Of a stretch of 64,000 nt of DNA, positions 43,414 through 54,743 are shown piece by piece; positions within the stretch are counted from its first letter, which is position 1, and every line of letters begins with the position of its first letter. The DNA lies in NCBI RefSeq assembly GCF_963678635.1, contig NC_087062.1:37348518-37412517 (forward strand). The letters are read 5' to 3'. This DNA is from Symsagittifera roscoffensis (Eukaryota > Xenacoelomorpha > Acoela > Convolutidae). Made by a program: the position numbers and the translations under genes. Below the pieces are notes generated by a model, which did no database searches, was not told the DNA's origin, and saw only the letters and a program-made list of their open reading frames with translations.

Positions 43414-44155
43414 GTAACATTCGGACGGAAAAAAGAGCTAAGCTATAAAACGACTGGCCAGCGTCTAAACAAAGCTCTACATGCTTTTCACCGTCTCTAC
43501 CAAAGCCAGTTCTTTTGGTGGTATTTCTAACATCGGGTCGACAAAACATTACTGCTTTCGGCTTTGACCAGAACGCTCAAATTAAATTACTTACATGCAA
43601 AATTAGTCAATTCATGGCTGGATCTCAGTATCCCCAGTCCAAGAGGTCACTCCTAAAAACAGGGCTACTACTATTTATTGAATTATTATTGTTTTTGCTC
43701 AGTAGATAAAAATCATCATCTCCATCGAAGATGGATCAAACCGTTTCCTTAACTCTTAGCTTCTCATTATCAGAAAATGAATTCAGATGTTAATTGAATT
43801 CAATTGAGGGCATAACTAGGAAGCTAAAAGTTCTTATAAAACAGTTTGAGTTCAAGTCACAAGACCCCCCCGGATTCCTGAATCCGGGGAAATAACACCC
43901 TTATTTCCTTTCCGGAAGGCTGTTTCCACCCTTCACCGTTAGCGTGAATGGCCTTGCAACGATTGTAGCGATACAATCGTTGCAACTCGGAGAGGTCTCT
44001 GCTAATACTCTCGTATTTCTCTATTTCTCGTCCTTTTTCTCACAACTGTCGTGGTTGTTGTTTTAGCAGTTTCTATCGATGTTCTGTTTTTGTTTTGGAT
44101 TTCTTCCATAATGACCGTTTTTGACGTTTCTCAGAAGTGTGACGTCACATTTCGT
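43414..44155 (+). mobile_element. Foldback element, left inverted arm, copy 1
   Basis: From GTAACATTCGGACGG to GACGTCACATTTCG this sequence is the reverse complement, with moderate divergence, of 46,962-47,711. Both arms contain the palindromic tract GGATTC(C/T)TGAATCC, CCTTCCGGAAGGCTGTTT, CTTGCAAC..TGTAGCG and GGTCTCTGCTA. The arms are too divergent to be an assembly hairpin. Short frames in the arm have no domain. Confidence 0.85.
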
Positions 44156-45199
44156 TCAGTGGAAAAAACAAAGAAAACAGACCGGTTTTTAGGGTCAAAA
44201 TAGCGATATTTTGATCCCCCCACAAGTCGCGATTTTTGACATATCGATTTTTTTTGAAACGGAAAAAAGCGCTAAATTAGTGCGTTACATCGTAATTGCA
44301 CCACTATAGTAGGTACAACCGGTTAAGTTTATGTGGTTGGAACTATTTTGGTACCAAAAACCAAATTTTCGTGATTTTTGAGAAAACGGAACACTATAAA
44401 TTCTTGAAATTTTTGAAATTTTTGAGTTAGGACAACAAAAATAGTTGTTCGGACAACGTCCACTAGTGAATCTACAGGTTCTAAAAACTGTTTCCCGAAA
44501 GCCTTCCGGGTTACAGAGAAATCAAATTTAACGGGTATGATTCAGTAGATTCATCGATTCGGAGGGGTCCAAATAGCATAGTTTTTCGCAACTTTTTTCA
44601 ACTAAAGCGTTTTAGATCGGGTCTTTTGCATTGAACTAGAAAAGTATAGGCCTTCTGAGCTCGGATCAATAATTTTTAGGTCGAAAAGAACAGAATTGCG
44701 GAAAAAGTTATGGGGAACCTATAAGAGAGAACTTTCTTGACTTTAGAAAAAAGACGTTTTGGTTAATAACTTTGGAACTACTGGACAAATCCAGTTGATC
44801 TTGGTTCCAATAGATCAGAAATTAGCTGAGCTTACTAATAAGAACAAAAATTATTCAAAAAAGTAAGCGTGAAAATTTTTTGAGATTGTTTTTAGGAAAT
44901 TCACCAATTCGCGAGGGTAGACCCCACACGTTTTATAAATTTTTTTTTGAAAAGCCCTTACACCCCTACCAAAAAGTAGAAACGGTTGAATAAGGCAATC
45001 TTAAGCTGTTCTAGAAGAATAGGGAAGGCTAAAGGCACCAGAAAACCTTGATAGAGCCGGAATTAGGCTAGCGATAAGACCCTTCACAGATAGCGTGAAT
45101 TGTCAAATAAGAGGCTTAACTTCAATCCGGAAGGGTCTAGGGAAGGACCACATACCCTTCCTAGTTGATACAAAAAGCATAATAGCATCGGAGAACGAA

Positions 45200-45466
45200 A
45201 CCGGAGGGGTACAGGTTGAAAATCAAGGAAGTCTCAGAAAAGCTAATTTTACAAAACCGGAGGGGTCCAAATTTTCCTAAATCGGAGGGTTCCAATCCGG
45301 AGGGGTCCTGTTTTCACAAAACCAGAGGGGTCCCAATTCTGAGAGCGCTTACATTAGCTAACGCAGAGGGGTCCCAATACGGAGGAGTCTCAATTTTGCC
45401 AATCCGGAGGGGTCCTATTTTTGCCAAACCGGAGGGGTACTGTTTTTGTCAACCCGGAGGGGTACC
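45200..45466 (+). repeat. CCGGAGGGGTCC motif array, copy 1
   Basis: Ten copies of a 12-bp motif (CCGGAGGGGTCC/TAC and close variants) occur in about 265 bp at irregular 15-55 bp spacing, separated by A/T-rich spacers. Single copies also lie at about 44,558 and in the right arm near 47,235. Irregular spacing argues for sites bound by protein rather than a simple satellite. The frame through it (45,216-45,623) only translates the repeat (RRGP, PEGS, GGVP units). Confidence 0.85.
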
Positions 45467-46212
45467 ATTTTGTTTAAAAAAAAAAGAAGAAAAGATAACA
45501 GTGAGGGGTGTTAGGTTATTAAGAGACATGCTAGGAACCAGTGACTGCACTGGTAACTTGCCTTTCAAGAAAAAGACCAGACCAAAACAAAACAGTTCCA
45601 AACTCGGATATTCGCGACACTAGGTCTAAATTAAAAAAGAGTGTGTAACTCATGGGTGTTGATTGAAATCTAAAACGTTTTTGAGAAAAGAGACTGCCCT
45701 GAGGATTTTAGTAGGTCTAGATTGGGCAGTCCGAAGGCAAATAGGTAACACAGTACTCGGTGGGTGCAATAGACGCCCACTTGAGAAAATTACTGCCTTC
45801 AACTTTTGTCTGTTTGGTGCAACACTAAGCAGGGAAAGCTCTTGCGTTATAAAAACAAGTTCGACTATTGTACTGCGACCAACTAAAAGTACAATGCACA
45901 TACATTTTTCATAAAATTATTCTTATTTTGTTATATCAACAATTTGTGCTTAATTGGGTAGTGAATACACTATCTTTTAAATTGACAGATATCATCATAC
46001 TGTGCTAGTTCTCAAATCATACGACTAATAATCGATTATTCAGAATAATTTGTGAACACGCTGTGCCGTGGTAACATACAAGGATTTGTGATCACTATTT
46101 AATAGAAGTTTTTCGGAATTTATATTGTTGTGTTATTATTATCGATAGTCAAACTAGAAGGTCACTAGCAATCGAATTGAGTGTATAGGCATTAAGAAGT
46201 GATAAATTGAAA

Positions 46213-46641
46213 ATGAGTCTAGACAAGTCAAGAATACCTAAACGAGGTAATAGCTCTAGGAAATTCATACCTGAAAAGCAAAGAAGAGAAATGACCGACC
46301 CTTTTGTGGAACGGATCACACGAATTCGGACCGACAAAGGGGAGACGGTTTCAGGCAAAATGGTTGAAACAAGGAGTCAGAAGACCTCAGAAGAGCGAAA
46401 AGAACTGTTAGAAGTGGAGGTCAATACAGACCATGCCATGATTGAGAACCAGGAAATACATGGACCGGAGGGGAGAGACAGAAGGCTGGCGAGTGAATCT
46501 ACTCCGGTAGAACGAGGCCAAGATTTTGCCTTTTTCACCGGGACACTGGACCGAGAGGAGCAGGGTAATGACGTTGGAAGTCAGAAAAAATGTTTTATCT
46601 TAAGTCATATCCTCAAAGTGCATATTAGTGAGAAAATTTAG
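46213..46641 (+). CDS. Hypothetical 142-aa charged protein in the foldback core
   Basis: Complete frame from ATG at 46,213 to TAG at 46,639-46,641. The product is hydrophilic, Glu/Arg/Lys/Thr-rich, with VERITRIRTDKGET and KMVETRSQKTSEERK, and lacks any recognised domain. It is the longest frame in the element. In copy 2 a 4-bp tandem duplication puts a stop after 10 codons, so it is not conserved as a full-length frame. I do not recognise it and it may be non-functional. Confidence 0.35.
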   Translation: MSLDKSRIPKRGNSSRKFIPEKQRREMTDPFVERITRIRTDKGETVSGKMVETRSQKTSEERKELLEVEVNTDHAMIENQEIHGPEGRDRRLASESTPVERGQDFAFFTGTLDREEQGNDVGSQKKCFILSHILKVHISEKI

Positions 46642-46807
46642 AAGGCTATAGCAATGTAGTATGATGCCATTTATATTCTGCAGTGAGTCGATATGACGCA
46701 GATCAAAGTAATTTCGTGCATTTTGTAAATACTGTTCGATGACACTGTACCAATTTTACGAACATTGCGAGATTCAATAGGGACATTGACCGGGTTGTCC
46801 GGGGATT

Positions 46808-46917
46808 ATGTGACATTCGACCAGAATGGACGAAAATGCAGTTTCGAGTTTTTAGCAGCGAACCTTCCGAATTGGCGGTTTTGAAGGATTAAGAGCTTAT
46901 TCAGACGATTAGACAAA
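46808..46917 (+). repeat. Repeat B (inverted partner at 47,713-47,822), copy 1
   Basis: ATGTGACATTCGACCAGAAT ... AACCTTCCGAATTGGC ... TTATTCAGACGATTAGACAA is found inverted just outside the right arm at 47,713-47,822. Thus B and its partner flank the right arm on both sides. Confidence 0.75.
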
Positions 46918-46961
46918 TCGTGAAGGCTGAAGGATACGGAAATTCCTTAATTTTAAAAATT

Positions 46962-47711
46962 CGAAATGATGACGTAATAATTCTAAGAAACGTCAGAAAC
47001 GACCATTTTGGAGAAAAAACAAAAATAGACACACAACAACGATAGTTGCGACGACGACAATAACGGAAAAATTGAGAATCGGAATCAGAAAAAAGTAGAA
47101 GTAGCAGAGACCGCTCCGAGTTGCAACTATTGTGCCGCTACGATAGTTGCAAGGCCGTTGCGAACAACGGTGAAGGTTGGAAAAACAGCCTTCCGGAAGG
47201 AGAATAAGAGTCTTATTTCCCCGGATTCAAGAATCCGGAGGGGTCTCGGGATTTGAACTGAAACTCTTTTATACAAACTTTTAGCTTCCCTATTATGTCC
47301 TGAATTGAATTTAATTAGCATCTGAATTCATTTTGCAAGGATGAGAAGCTAGGAGTTGGGGGGAAGGGTTGATCCATCTCCGATGGAGATGATGATTTTT
47401 ATCTACTGAGCAAAAACAATAATAATTCAATAAATAGTAGTAGCCCTGATTTTAGGAGTGACCTCGTGGTCTGGGGATACTGAGACCCAGCCATGAGCTC
47501 ACTATTTCTGCATGTAATTAAGTTAAATTGAGCGTTCTGGTCGAAGCCGGAGAACAGTAACGTTTTTGTCGACCCGATGTTGGAAAGATCACCAAAAGAA
47601 CTGGCTTGGTAGAGACGGTGAAAAGCATGTAGAGCTCTGTTTAGACGTTGGCCAGCCGTCTTAGAACCTAGCTTTATTTTCCGTCAATATGTACTTCCGG
47701 GCGAATGTTAC
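46962..47711 (-). mobile_element. Foldback element, right inverted arm, copy 1
   Basis: Reverse complement of the left arm (43,414-44,155). It is bounded on the inside by repeat B and on the outside by the inverted partner of B. Confidence 0.85.
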
Positions 47712-47712
47712 A

Positions 47713-47822
47713 TTGTCTTATCGTCTGAATAACACTGTTGATCCTCTAAAACTGCCAATTCGGAAGGTTAGCTGCTAGCCCTCCGTAACTGTCTTTTTGT
47801 CAATTCTGGTCGAATATCACAT
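47713..47822 (-). repeat. Inverted partner of repeat B, copy 1
   Basis: Inverted copy of 46,808-46,917 directly outside the right arm. No equivalent is found outside the left arm. This makes the right half B-arm-B', a palindromic composite. Confidence 0.75.
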
Positions 47823-48051
47823 TCTTTCAAGAAAACAACACATTAACCTTGTTTAACAGGTTGCATCTTTAAATGGAAGAAATGAAATTGATTAATATAC
47901 ATACCGCTCTGATGACAATAAATCCGACAGCGGATGGGTTGATGGACTTAGTTTTAAACTTCGAATTTAACATTCATTACAAAATGATTTGTATCCGTAA
48001 AATTTTTCTGAAGATCCGTAAAGCTTCATGGTAAAGCAAGGTTAAGAGGTT

Positions 48052-48500
48052 TGTTTTTGAAATCGATATCGGGGTACACCAAGGCAGCGTGCTATAACTC
48101 ATTTTGTTTGTAATTTCCCTGAAAGATTTCCTGAGCAATGAAAAGTGTCTTTTCACATTTCAGATGACAGCGTCATTCGTTTTTAAGGAGTGAACAACTA
48201 GGATGGATAGCAAAAGCTAAGCTAATCCTAGACTAAGCTAAATTAAGCAAAAACTAAGCTAAACGTAGTAAGTTATTGCAGGAAAAAAGTGGGAGACAAC
48301 GGTGCAAAAACTGAAATTTTACTGATGAATTTTGATAAGAAATCTTTCACTCCACCATATCTGAGCATGGAAATTTGCTCAGTTAAGCATTCATTGAAAA
48401 CCATCGGCTTAAATTGTGATGAACACCTGCACAAAAAAGAACAAGCTGATGAAATTTATCAAAAAACTAAACGCAGCTGGAATAACGCTTCATAAAGGTG
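48052..48500 (+). pseudogene. LINE RT fragment, copy 1
   Basis: Plus-strand FEIDIGVHQGSVL (about 48,056-48,095; consensus GVHQGSVLSPLLF), then, after a broken stretch with short CTAAG-type repeats (48,210-48,270), a frame at 48,289-48,495 with NGAKTEILLMNF and HSLKTIGLNCDEHLHK. This matches the thumb region of LINE RTs (K/NTE.., LK.LGv..D..L...). It is decayed. Confidence 0.65.
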
Positions 48501-48727
48501 TGGGGTGGAAATGGAGCCTGTCAACTCCAGAAATAATTAAATACTTATGCTCAATAAAACTATCATAAGTATGCAACTGTTGTAAGTATCTTCCATTTGG
48601 TCTGATCATAACATTTTTAAGACTGAGAAGCACTGGAAAACTTTTCTCTCTGATTTCAGAGAAATTGCTATGAATGAAATCCTCCCTTAAATAGGAGTTT
48701 TTTATATAATTTATAAGTATATTGATT

Positions 48728-49009
48728 TCAAGCATTTACTGTGTATCCGGATCTGGAAATATCAGTCTCACTATCTGCGGTAAGTCTTCGAGGGGGAGTG
48801 AACTGTTTAGTTGAAGTAGTAGTAAAAGTAATGGCAGGTGAATAGCCGGTTTTAGATCTTTTCGAGGAATGTGATGTAATTTTTTTAAAGCTGTTTCTTG
48901 GCGGAACTCTTTGTAGATAATGTAAAGCTCTTGAACAGAAATTTTTGCCATTTTTCGAAGGCGATGTTTTCTTTATGATCAACTTTTGATCAACTGAACT
49001 CGTGTTCAT
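48728..49009 (-). CDS. Hypothetical 93-aa Ser/Thr-rich ORF, copy 1
   Basis: Minus-strand frame from ATG at 49,009 to a stop at 48,728, rich in Ser, Thr, Lys and Arg (for example HSSKRSKTGYSPAITFTTTS) and identical in copy 2. No domain is recognised. Low complexity could mean an ORF1-like part of a LINE or a chance frame. No splice-acceptor-like site lies directly before the ATG. Confidence 0.25.
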   Translation of the reverse strand: MNTSSVDQKLIIKKTSPSKNGKNFCSRALHYLQRVPPRNSFKKITSHSSKRSKTGYSPAITFTTTSTKQFTPPRRLTADSETDISRSGYTVNA

Positions 49010-49859
49010 GGTTCTTGAAGTGCACCTGCTCAAACTGTCGATCTTGACTTGATATTTTTGTTTTTATTTTTGCCTTAATTTATTATTTAAGGGAATTAAT
49101 TCTTTCTTCTCCTTCTTCTTCTTCTTCTTAGCTCCAATTCACTGCCTTGGCTCGCAATTTTGGGCCTTAGGTTACTGCGCTGTGTTTTTAACTACGGATT
49201 TTCCACCCATCGTTGATTGCAAAAACTGTACGTCATGGAGTTCTATGTACGTCAAAAGCGGTAGCGTATTCAATGCGACGAGTCTTTCCTTGTAATTTTA
49301 AGCTTCGTGTAATATCCATGTTGTTTATTTCTGATTAACTCCTTCTACATCCTTCATTCCTACTTTTGATGAGTACTATACCTGCATTGCATATGAGATG
49401 AAAGAGACTATATATCCAACGTAGGCGTTAAGTTTGGTATCTTGGTTATGGTAGACGAAATTACTTGTTTGAGTTTAAAGAATGCGCTCCATGCTGTGTA
49501 TACGCTTTGTTTAATTTTTTCGGCGCACGCCCGAGGTTTTTTCGACTCCTATGTTCTTGTGGAGGTTAACGGAACCTAGTTTGGCTGTTAATGACTTTTC
49601 CGGTTCAGATTCTCTTTTTATGCAAAGAACTTGCTATTTCCAAGATTCAGGGCCATTGCATTTTGGTGATTCCATTTTTTAATTTGAGTTTTGTAGACAA
49701 GCGGACTAAAGAATTGTTCAAGCGTTGTGAAATATTTTCAACAAAAATTTACAATTTAGAGTTTTTTTGTTTGATTGATTGATTAATTTCCTAAACTCGA
49801 CTCTGCTTTATTTTTCACGCCGTTGGAGAACCTCAATAACTGATGCATTATTCTCTTCT
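49010..49859. other. End of duplication unit, no clear gene
   Basis: Contains a (TTC)n-like tract at about 49,105-49,130 and a 63-codon plus-strand frame at 49,591-49,782 with no recognised domain. Nothing else is seen. Copy 2 equivalent: 59,614-60,463. Confidence 0.4.
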
Positions 49860-50317
49860 AAATTGTACAATTGAACCTGGGTTTGAGTTGACGTCGCCGC
49901 AGCATAAAAGTAAATATGACAATAAAATTAAATAATACCAGAAGTAATAAAATTAGTAAAATATAAATACTATTAAAAAATGATAAGGTAAAGTGCGCTG
50001 GGAAGGTACTATAGTGATGTTATTAGTGCGCTTGAGAGGCAGCCAATTTGACCCAACAAAACAAATTGGCAACGAATGAGTATATAGTTGAAATCGATGA
50101 ACATAAGCATAAAGAGGCTGGTTAAGAGGTTATTTGTTAACATTGACCTTTTTGGAAACTACGAAGCAGAAATACCAGACTGATACCAATTTTTTCTTAA
50201 CTAGATTTGGCGATAATTACTCTGCATAAGTTTATATGAGACTTTTGGAGTCATAGCAAGGTTATTGAAATTACTGCGTGACCGTTGATAAGGATGAATC
50301 CGATTCACAGAAATGTT

Positions 50318-50621
50318 TTACTTCTGATTTTTGAAGTTTTGTACAATTTTCGGGCGGGGTAGATTTATAGAATTTTGGCATATGAAAGACCTGAGGCCGT
50401 TGCGTAAAAAGGGGGCACCATGCTCGTAATTCAAGTGAATATTGTCATAATAGAGAAAGCTCTCGTTGTTGTTGCTTTTTACCATTGTATTTAGTTTCAG
50501 CATTAGAAAACCAGGTTTAGGGCCGTATGTGCATTTAAAATATTCATTATACAAGTCCACGTTTTTATTTGCCTCTACGTTATCTAAAAATAGTATTCTT
50601 TTGCATATTACTACTATTTCA
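50318..50621 (-). pseudogene. SGNH-like C-terminal fragment, copy 2
   Basis: As in copy 1, but the frame is open across the Glu codon (50,462-50,464 reads CTC on plus), so a 149-codon minus frame (50,767-50,318) runs through it. Its first 50 codons are only antisense to LINE RT. Confidence 0.4.
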
Positions 50622-51670
50622 GGTGTTTTGAGGGTTCTGTAATACTTAACTGACCGCCAACAGTATGTTAAAGTAAATGAATGTGTTTCTGAGACACAAT
50701 TTCTCACTAAAGGTATACCGCGAGGTTCTTTATTCGGCCCGCTATTTTTCATAATGTATGTGAACAAACTACAAAGGGAAATGAAGGAATGTGACGCGTT
50801 TGGTTATGCGGTTGATTTCAAGCTTGTAACTTCGATGCCAGAGAAGATAAAAAAACATCTATCGAAAGTGGAAGACTGGTGCAATGCTAATAAAATGAAA
50901 TTAAACGAGGGCAAATAAAACAGAAAGAAGGCTTGAAGCATCACTTCACGTTGACTTCAAATCTTTCGGAAACAACCGAACAAAAAATTTATGATTAATC
51001 ATGGCCACCAAACCATCATGAAAACCAAATGCCGATAGTAGGTGTTATAAAGTTTGGAAAGCATTCTTTTTCCTGAAAACTTCAAACTCGTGTCATACAT
51101 AGGATAAAAAAAACCTGTTTTAAGTTATGCATCACCGGTTTGGTTCGCGAACGAAACAGAAAGTAAAGAAATAGAACGTGTTCAAAGGAAAGCAACTATC
51201 TGGATATTGGGCAATTGGGATATGAGCTGTAAGCAGAGACTAACTGAATTGAGACTGCTTCCTTTATCGTATCACTTTGAATTACATGATCTCTTAATGC
51301 TAGTGTCAATGTTGAAAGGCAGCTAGAACATCAAACTACCGGTTAAAACGAAAAGGAAACCCGATGAAGATCTTTTATTAACATGCCAAAACAATCTAAC
51401 AACGATAATGAATACTCGAGCATGAAAGGCTGACAAATTTTTTTTTTTTTGAAAAAAAAACCAGTCAATTTTTGAAAATAATACGAAAAAAATGACATAT
51501 CGACCTCGAACCAAGGCAACCCATACCTAACAAAATTATGCTGGAACTGAATCTACATAGATTACTCTGAAGTCATTTGATGCAACTGTGGACATTGCAA
51601 CCCGGTGCAGAAAGTCAGCTCAGCCGTCAAGTGATGGTTGCAAACCCTTGTGTAAAACACAGAAGCCTAA
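50621..51670 (+). pseudogene. LINE RT and C-terminus, copy 2
   Basis: Near-identical copy of 40,040-41,090, with the same YAVD change in the catalytic box. Confidence 0.8.
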
Positions 51671-51671
51671 A

Positions 51672-51672
51672 C

Positions 51673-51707
<35 letters not shown>
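51672..51707. repeat. (CT)n microsatellite, copy 2
   Basis: About 8 bp longer than the run in copy 1, one of the few length differences between the units. Confidence 0.9.
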
Positions 51708-51711
<4 letters not shown>

Positions 51712-52053
51712 TAATTCCAGAACAGTATAAAGTCAGAACAAAACCATGTAAGAAAATACAAAAACTGTCCGAGAGACAAGATGAACTTCTTGGGGGAGAA
51801 ATGAGCAATCAATTAGGGTGTTTGATAACATAGAACTGCTTATATGGTCACAGGAAGTGTTGTTAATGGGCCCAAAGCATCTCATTTTAGAGAAAATTTA
51901 ACGAAATGCACTTCTTGGCTGATATCGACAATTTCCTCCCACAATTGAAAAACCAAAAAACGTCTGGTGAAATTTTATGTGAAACAGAAGTCGCGGGCTT
52001 CTATACAATAAAAGGCATATGCAATAAAAGTAAGACAAAATCCAAGAAACAAA

Positions 52054-53596
52054 GCCGTTGAAAACACGAGGAAATATCTCAAAGATAATAGGTTGCTGGC
52101 TGTGCCTTTTGATAAGTGGTTGGTTTTTGCATATTGAGGAAAGAAACGTATGAATCAAAGCTGGAATCGTTGTTGCAATCCGCTCAGTTTTTGAAGAGAC
52201 AGGCAACCACTGATGACGTTATACTGAAACTTGAGGAAGTAAACAAAAAATTACTTGCCATGAACAAAAAAGACGAGATGAGTGATCAGTTATATTCTAA
52301 GCTGAGGTCAACAGGGGAGCAGCCAGCCCGTTTGTATGATTTAGCTAAGGTACACAAGATACCCCTTTGACCAGTACTATCACTTCCGGGCAGCTCCTCT
52401 GAGAATCTTAACAAAACGCTTGCAAAGTTTTTTTGAAAATATTGATGGAGGATTACAGATTGAAATTGCCCTACAGAAGCTATACAGCCAGGAGTCTTCT
52501 CTTGAAATTCAAAGAGCTACCATGAAAAAATTTTTAAATTTGGCGGTAAACAAAGTATATTTCAAGTTTAGTGATTCATGGTATGTGCAAGTTGATGGTC
52601 TAGCAATGGATGCTTCCCTCGCGGTAATTCTGGCAAACCTATGGCTGGAAGAACACAAGTTTGCTCTAAGACAAGAAATACCGTTGGGAACTTAGATACA
52701 GCCAAATAATGACAAAAACAGCTTGTGACCGTGTTGCCGCAGGAAAGTAATATATAGATCAAAGGAAGTTGAATGCAAGTGTTGCCGAAACTGGTATCAC
52801 ATAAAATAAAAATATCCAATGATGTGTACGCATTAGTAACCGAGATAGCCTGATACTGTGAAAGCTGCTGCCGGGCTAAGAACAAGGAGAAGTATACTTC
52901 ACAAGTAAATCTGTTTCTCAGGTATCTGGTGACATTGTAAGAACGGTCAGAGGTGAGCCGGGTTGTGTTCTCGAGGCCGCCAATTCTGTCCATCCAAATC
53001 TGCAATTCAATCTGGAGGAAACTAATTCAGACGGAAATTTGTCGTTCCTAGATTTGAACATAAAATTATTGCAGGATAGATGTGTAAGCTGGGTAACCTG
53101 GATAGGTGTGTAACCTGTATCGCAGGGCAAGGATGCAACTGGTTTCAAAACGAACAGTGCCTAGTGTTATCCTAAGCACTGTACACAGAGTTTTGAGGAG
53201 TACATCTAACTGGGAGCAATTTGAGAAGGCTGTGGAAACTAATAGGGCGCAATGGCTGACAAATCAGTACCCTGAAAATTGGTCCGCAAAAGTGGCGGCA
53301 GACGCTTTTTGCAAAATCATCTAGGGTAAGGGCATGCCCCTGGATAGTCAAGAGTTCTTTATAATTTTTCTTGTAGTGGCTGCACTTCCTTCTATGTTGA
53401 ACCAACTATTCGACGTTTGACCAATAGAATTGAGGAACATAAGAAATTAGATTCACCGGTAGGTTTCCACATGCAGTCTTGAGGGAAATAGCGCAGATTT
53501 CAGTTGGGAAATTATAGATAGGTCAAACAACCAAACGAAACTCTTAACACTAGAGGCAATACATATCAGGAAAGAGAAAACACTGAAAATTAGTCC
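52054..53596 (+). pseudogene. Penelope-like element (RT + GIY-YIG), copy 2
   Basis: Near-identical copy of 41,466-43,008 with the same internal deletion, PHD-like insert (52,708-52,908) and stops, showing that decay preceded the duplication. Confidence 0.85.
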
Positions 53597-53845
53597 CAAA
53601 GTTTTTTTGGTTTTTTACTTGAAACACATGTTTAAACTAAAATTATGACTCAGAAACTTCCAGACAAATTAATTAACAATTGTTTAAATAATTTTAGAAG
53701 TTTAAAGTATTTTAATCTAACTAGTAATTTTAGAAGTCCACTGTGATTGGCTAATTTTTCAACTCGATGGTTTAGAACCAAAATTTAGGCAAATGATGGT
53801 AAATAACGTTTGTAAGTTGATGTTTTATCGTCATTTAGATTAATC

Positions 53846-53869
53846 CTGACGATGCACATAGTTGCGAAA
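53846..53869 (+). ncRNA. Hammerhead-ribozyme-like core, copy 2
   Basis: Identical to the core at 43,258-43,281, with the same reservations. Confidence 0.35.
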
Positions 53870-54001
53870 ATGCTTGAAATTTATTTTTTATCAAAAATCT
53901 CTTTAATCCCAAAACTATTTGGTTGGGAATTTATATTCTTCGATGATTCTTCTTCGTGTGCAAGAGTACAGTTCCGTGTCATTTTTTTCGTTTTCGATTC
54001 G

Positions 54002-54743
54002 GTAACATTCGGACGGAAAAAAGAGCTAAGCTATAAAACGACTGGCCAGCGTCTAAACAAAGCTCTACATGCTTTTCACCGTCTCTACCAAAGCCAGTTC
54101 TTTTGGTGGTATTTCTAACATCGGGTCGACAAAACATTACTGCTTTCGGCTTTGACCAGAACGCTCAAATTAAATTACTTACATGCAAAATTAGTCAATT
54201 CATGGCTGGATCTCAGTATCCCCAGTCCAAGAGGTCACTCCTAAAAACAGGGCTACTACTATTTATTGAATTATTATTGTTTTTGCTCAGTAGATAAAAA
54301 TCATCATCTCCATCGAAGATGGATCAAACCGTTTCCTTAACTCTTAGCTTCTCATTATCAGAAAATGAATTCAGATGTTAATTGAATTCAATTGAGGGCA
54401 TAACTAGGAAGCTAAAAGTTCTTATAAAACAGTTTGAGTTCAAGTCACAAGACCCCCCCGGATTCCTGAATCTGGGGAAATAACACCCTTATTTCCTTTC
54501 CGGAAGGCTGTTTCCACCCTTCACCGTTAGCGTGAATGGCCTTGCAACGATTGTAGCGATACAATCGTTGCAACTCGGAGAGGTCTCTGCTAATACTCTC
54601 GTATTTCTCTATTTCTCGTCCTTTTTCTCACAACTGTCGTGGTTGTTGTTTTAGCAGTTTCTATCGATGTTCTGTTTTTGTTTTGGATTTCTTCCATAAT
54701 GACCGTTTTTGACGTTTCTCAGAAGTGTGACGTCACATTTCGT
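54002..54743 (+). mobile_element. Foldback element, left inverted arm, copy 2
   Basis: Copy of 43,414-44,155 in the second duplication unit. Pairs with 57,566-58,315. Confidence 0.85.

Larger units (their letters stand above)
44156..46961. mobile_element. Foldback element core, copy 1
   Basis: The roughly 2.8-kb interior between the arms. It carries the CCGGAGGGGTCC array (45,200-45,466), a 143-codon frame (46,213-46,641) and repeat B (46,808-46,917). A CTTCAC..TAGCGTGAA palindrome-like segment at about 45,080 echoes the arm's CTTCACCGTTAGCGTGAA. No transposase motif (DDE, Tnp) is recognised, so it looks non-autonomous. Confidence 0.6.
39279..49859. repeat. 10.6-kb direct tandem duplication, copy 1
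   Basis: Begins 'aaattgtacaattgaacctg' and ends 'gatgcattattctcttct', running directly into copy 2, which starts with the same bases. Length about 10,581 bp. Internal positions differ from copy 2 by 10,581, then 10,588, then 10,604 bp, due to a CT-run, a 12-bp indel near 45,935 and a 4-bp indel near 46,228. Base substitutions are rare. It contains LINE, Penelope-like and foldback elements described separately. Confidence 0.95.

Noticed and set aside
45200-45466. CRISPR-like array in the foldback core
   Set aside because: The repeats are only 12 bp, irregularly spaced and degenerate.
45095-45623. A protein gene with RRGP/PEGS/GGVP repeats
   Set aside because: The frame only translates the irregular CCGGAGGGG motif array, and the motif falls in different frames along it.
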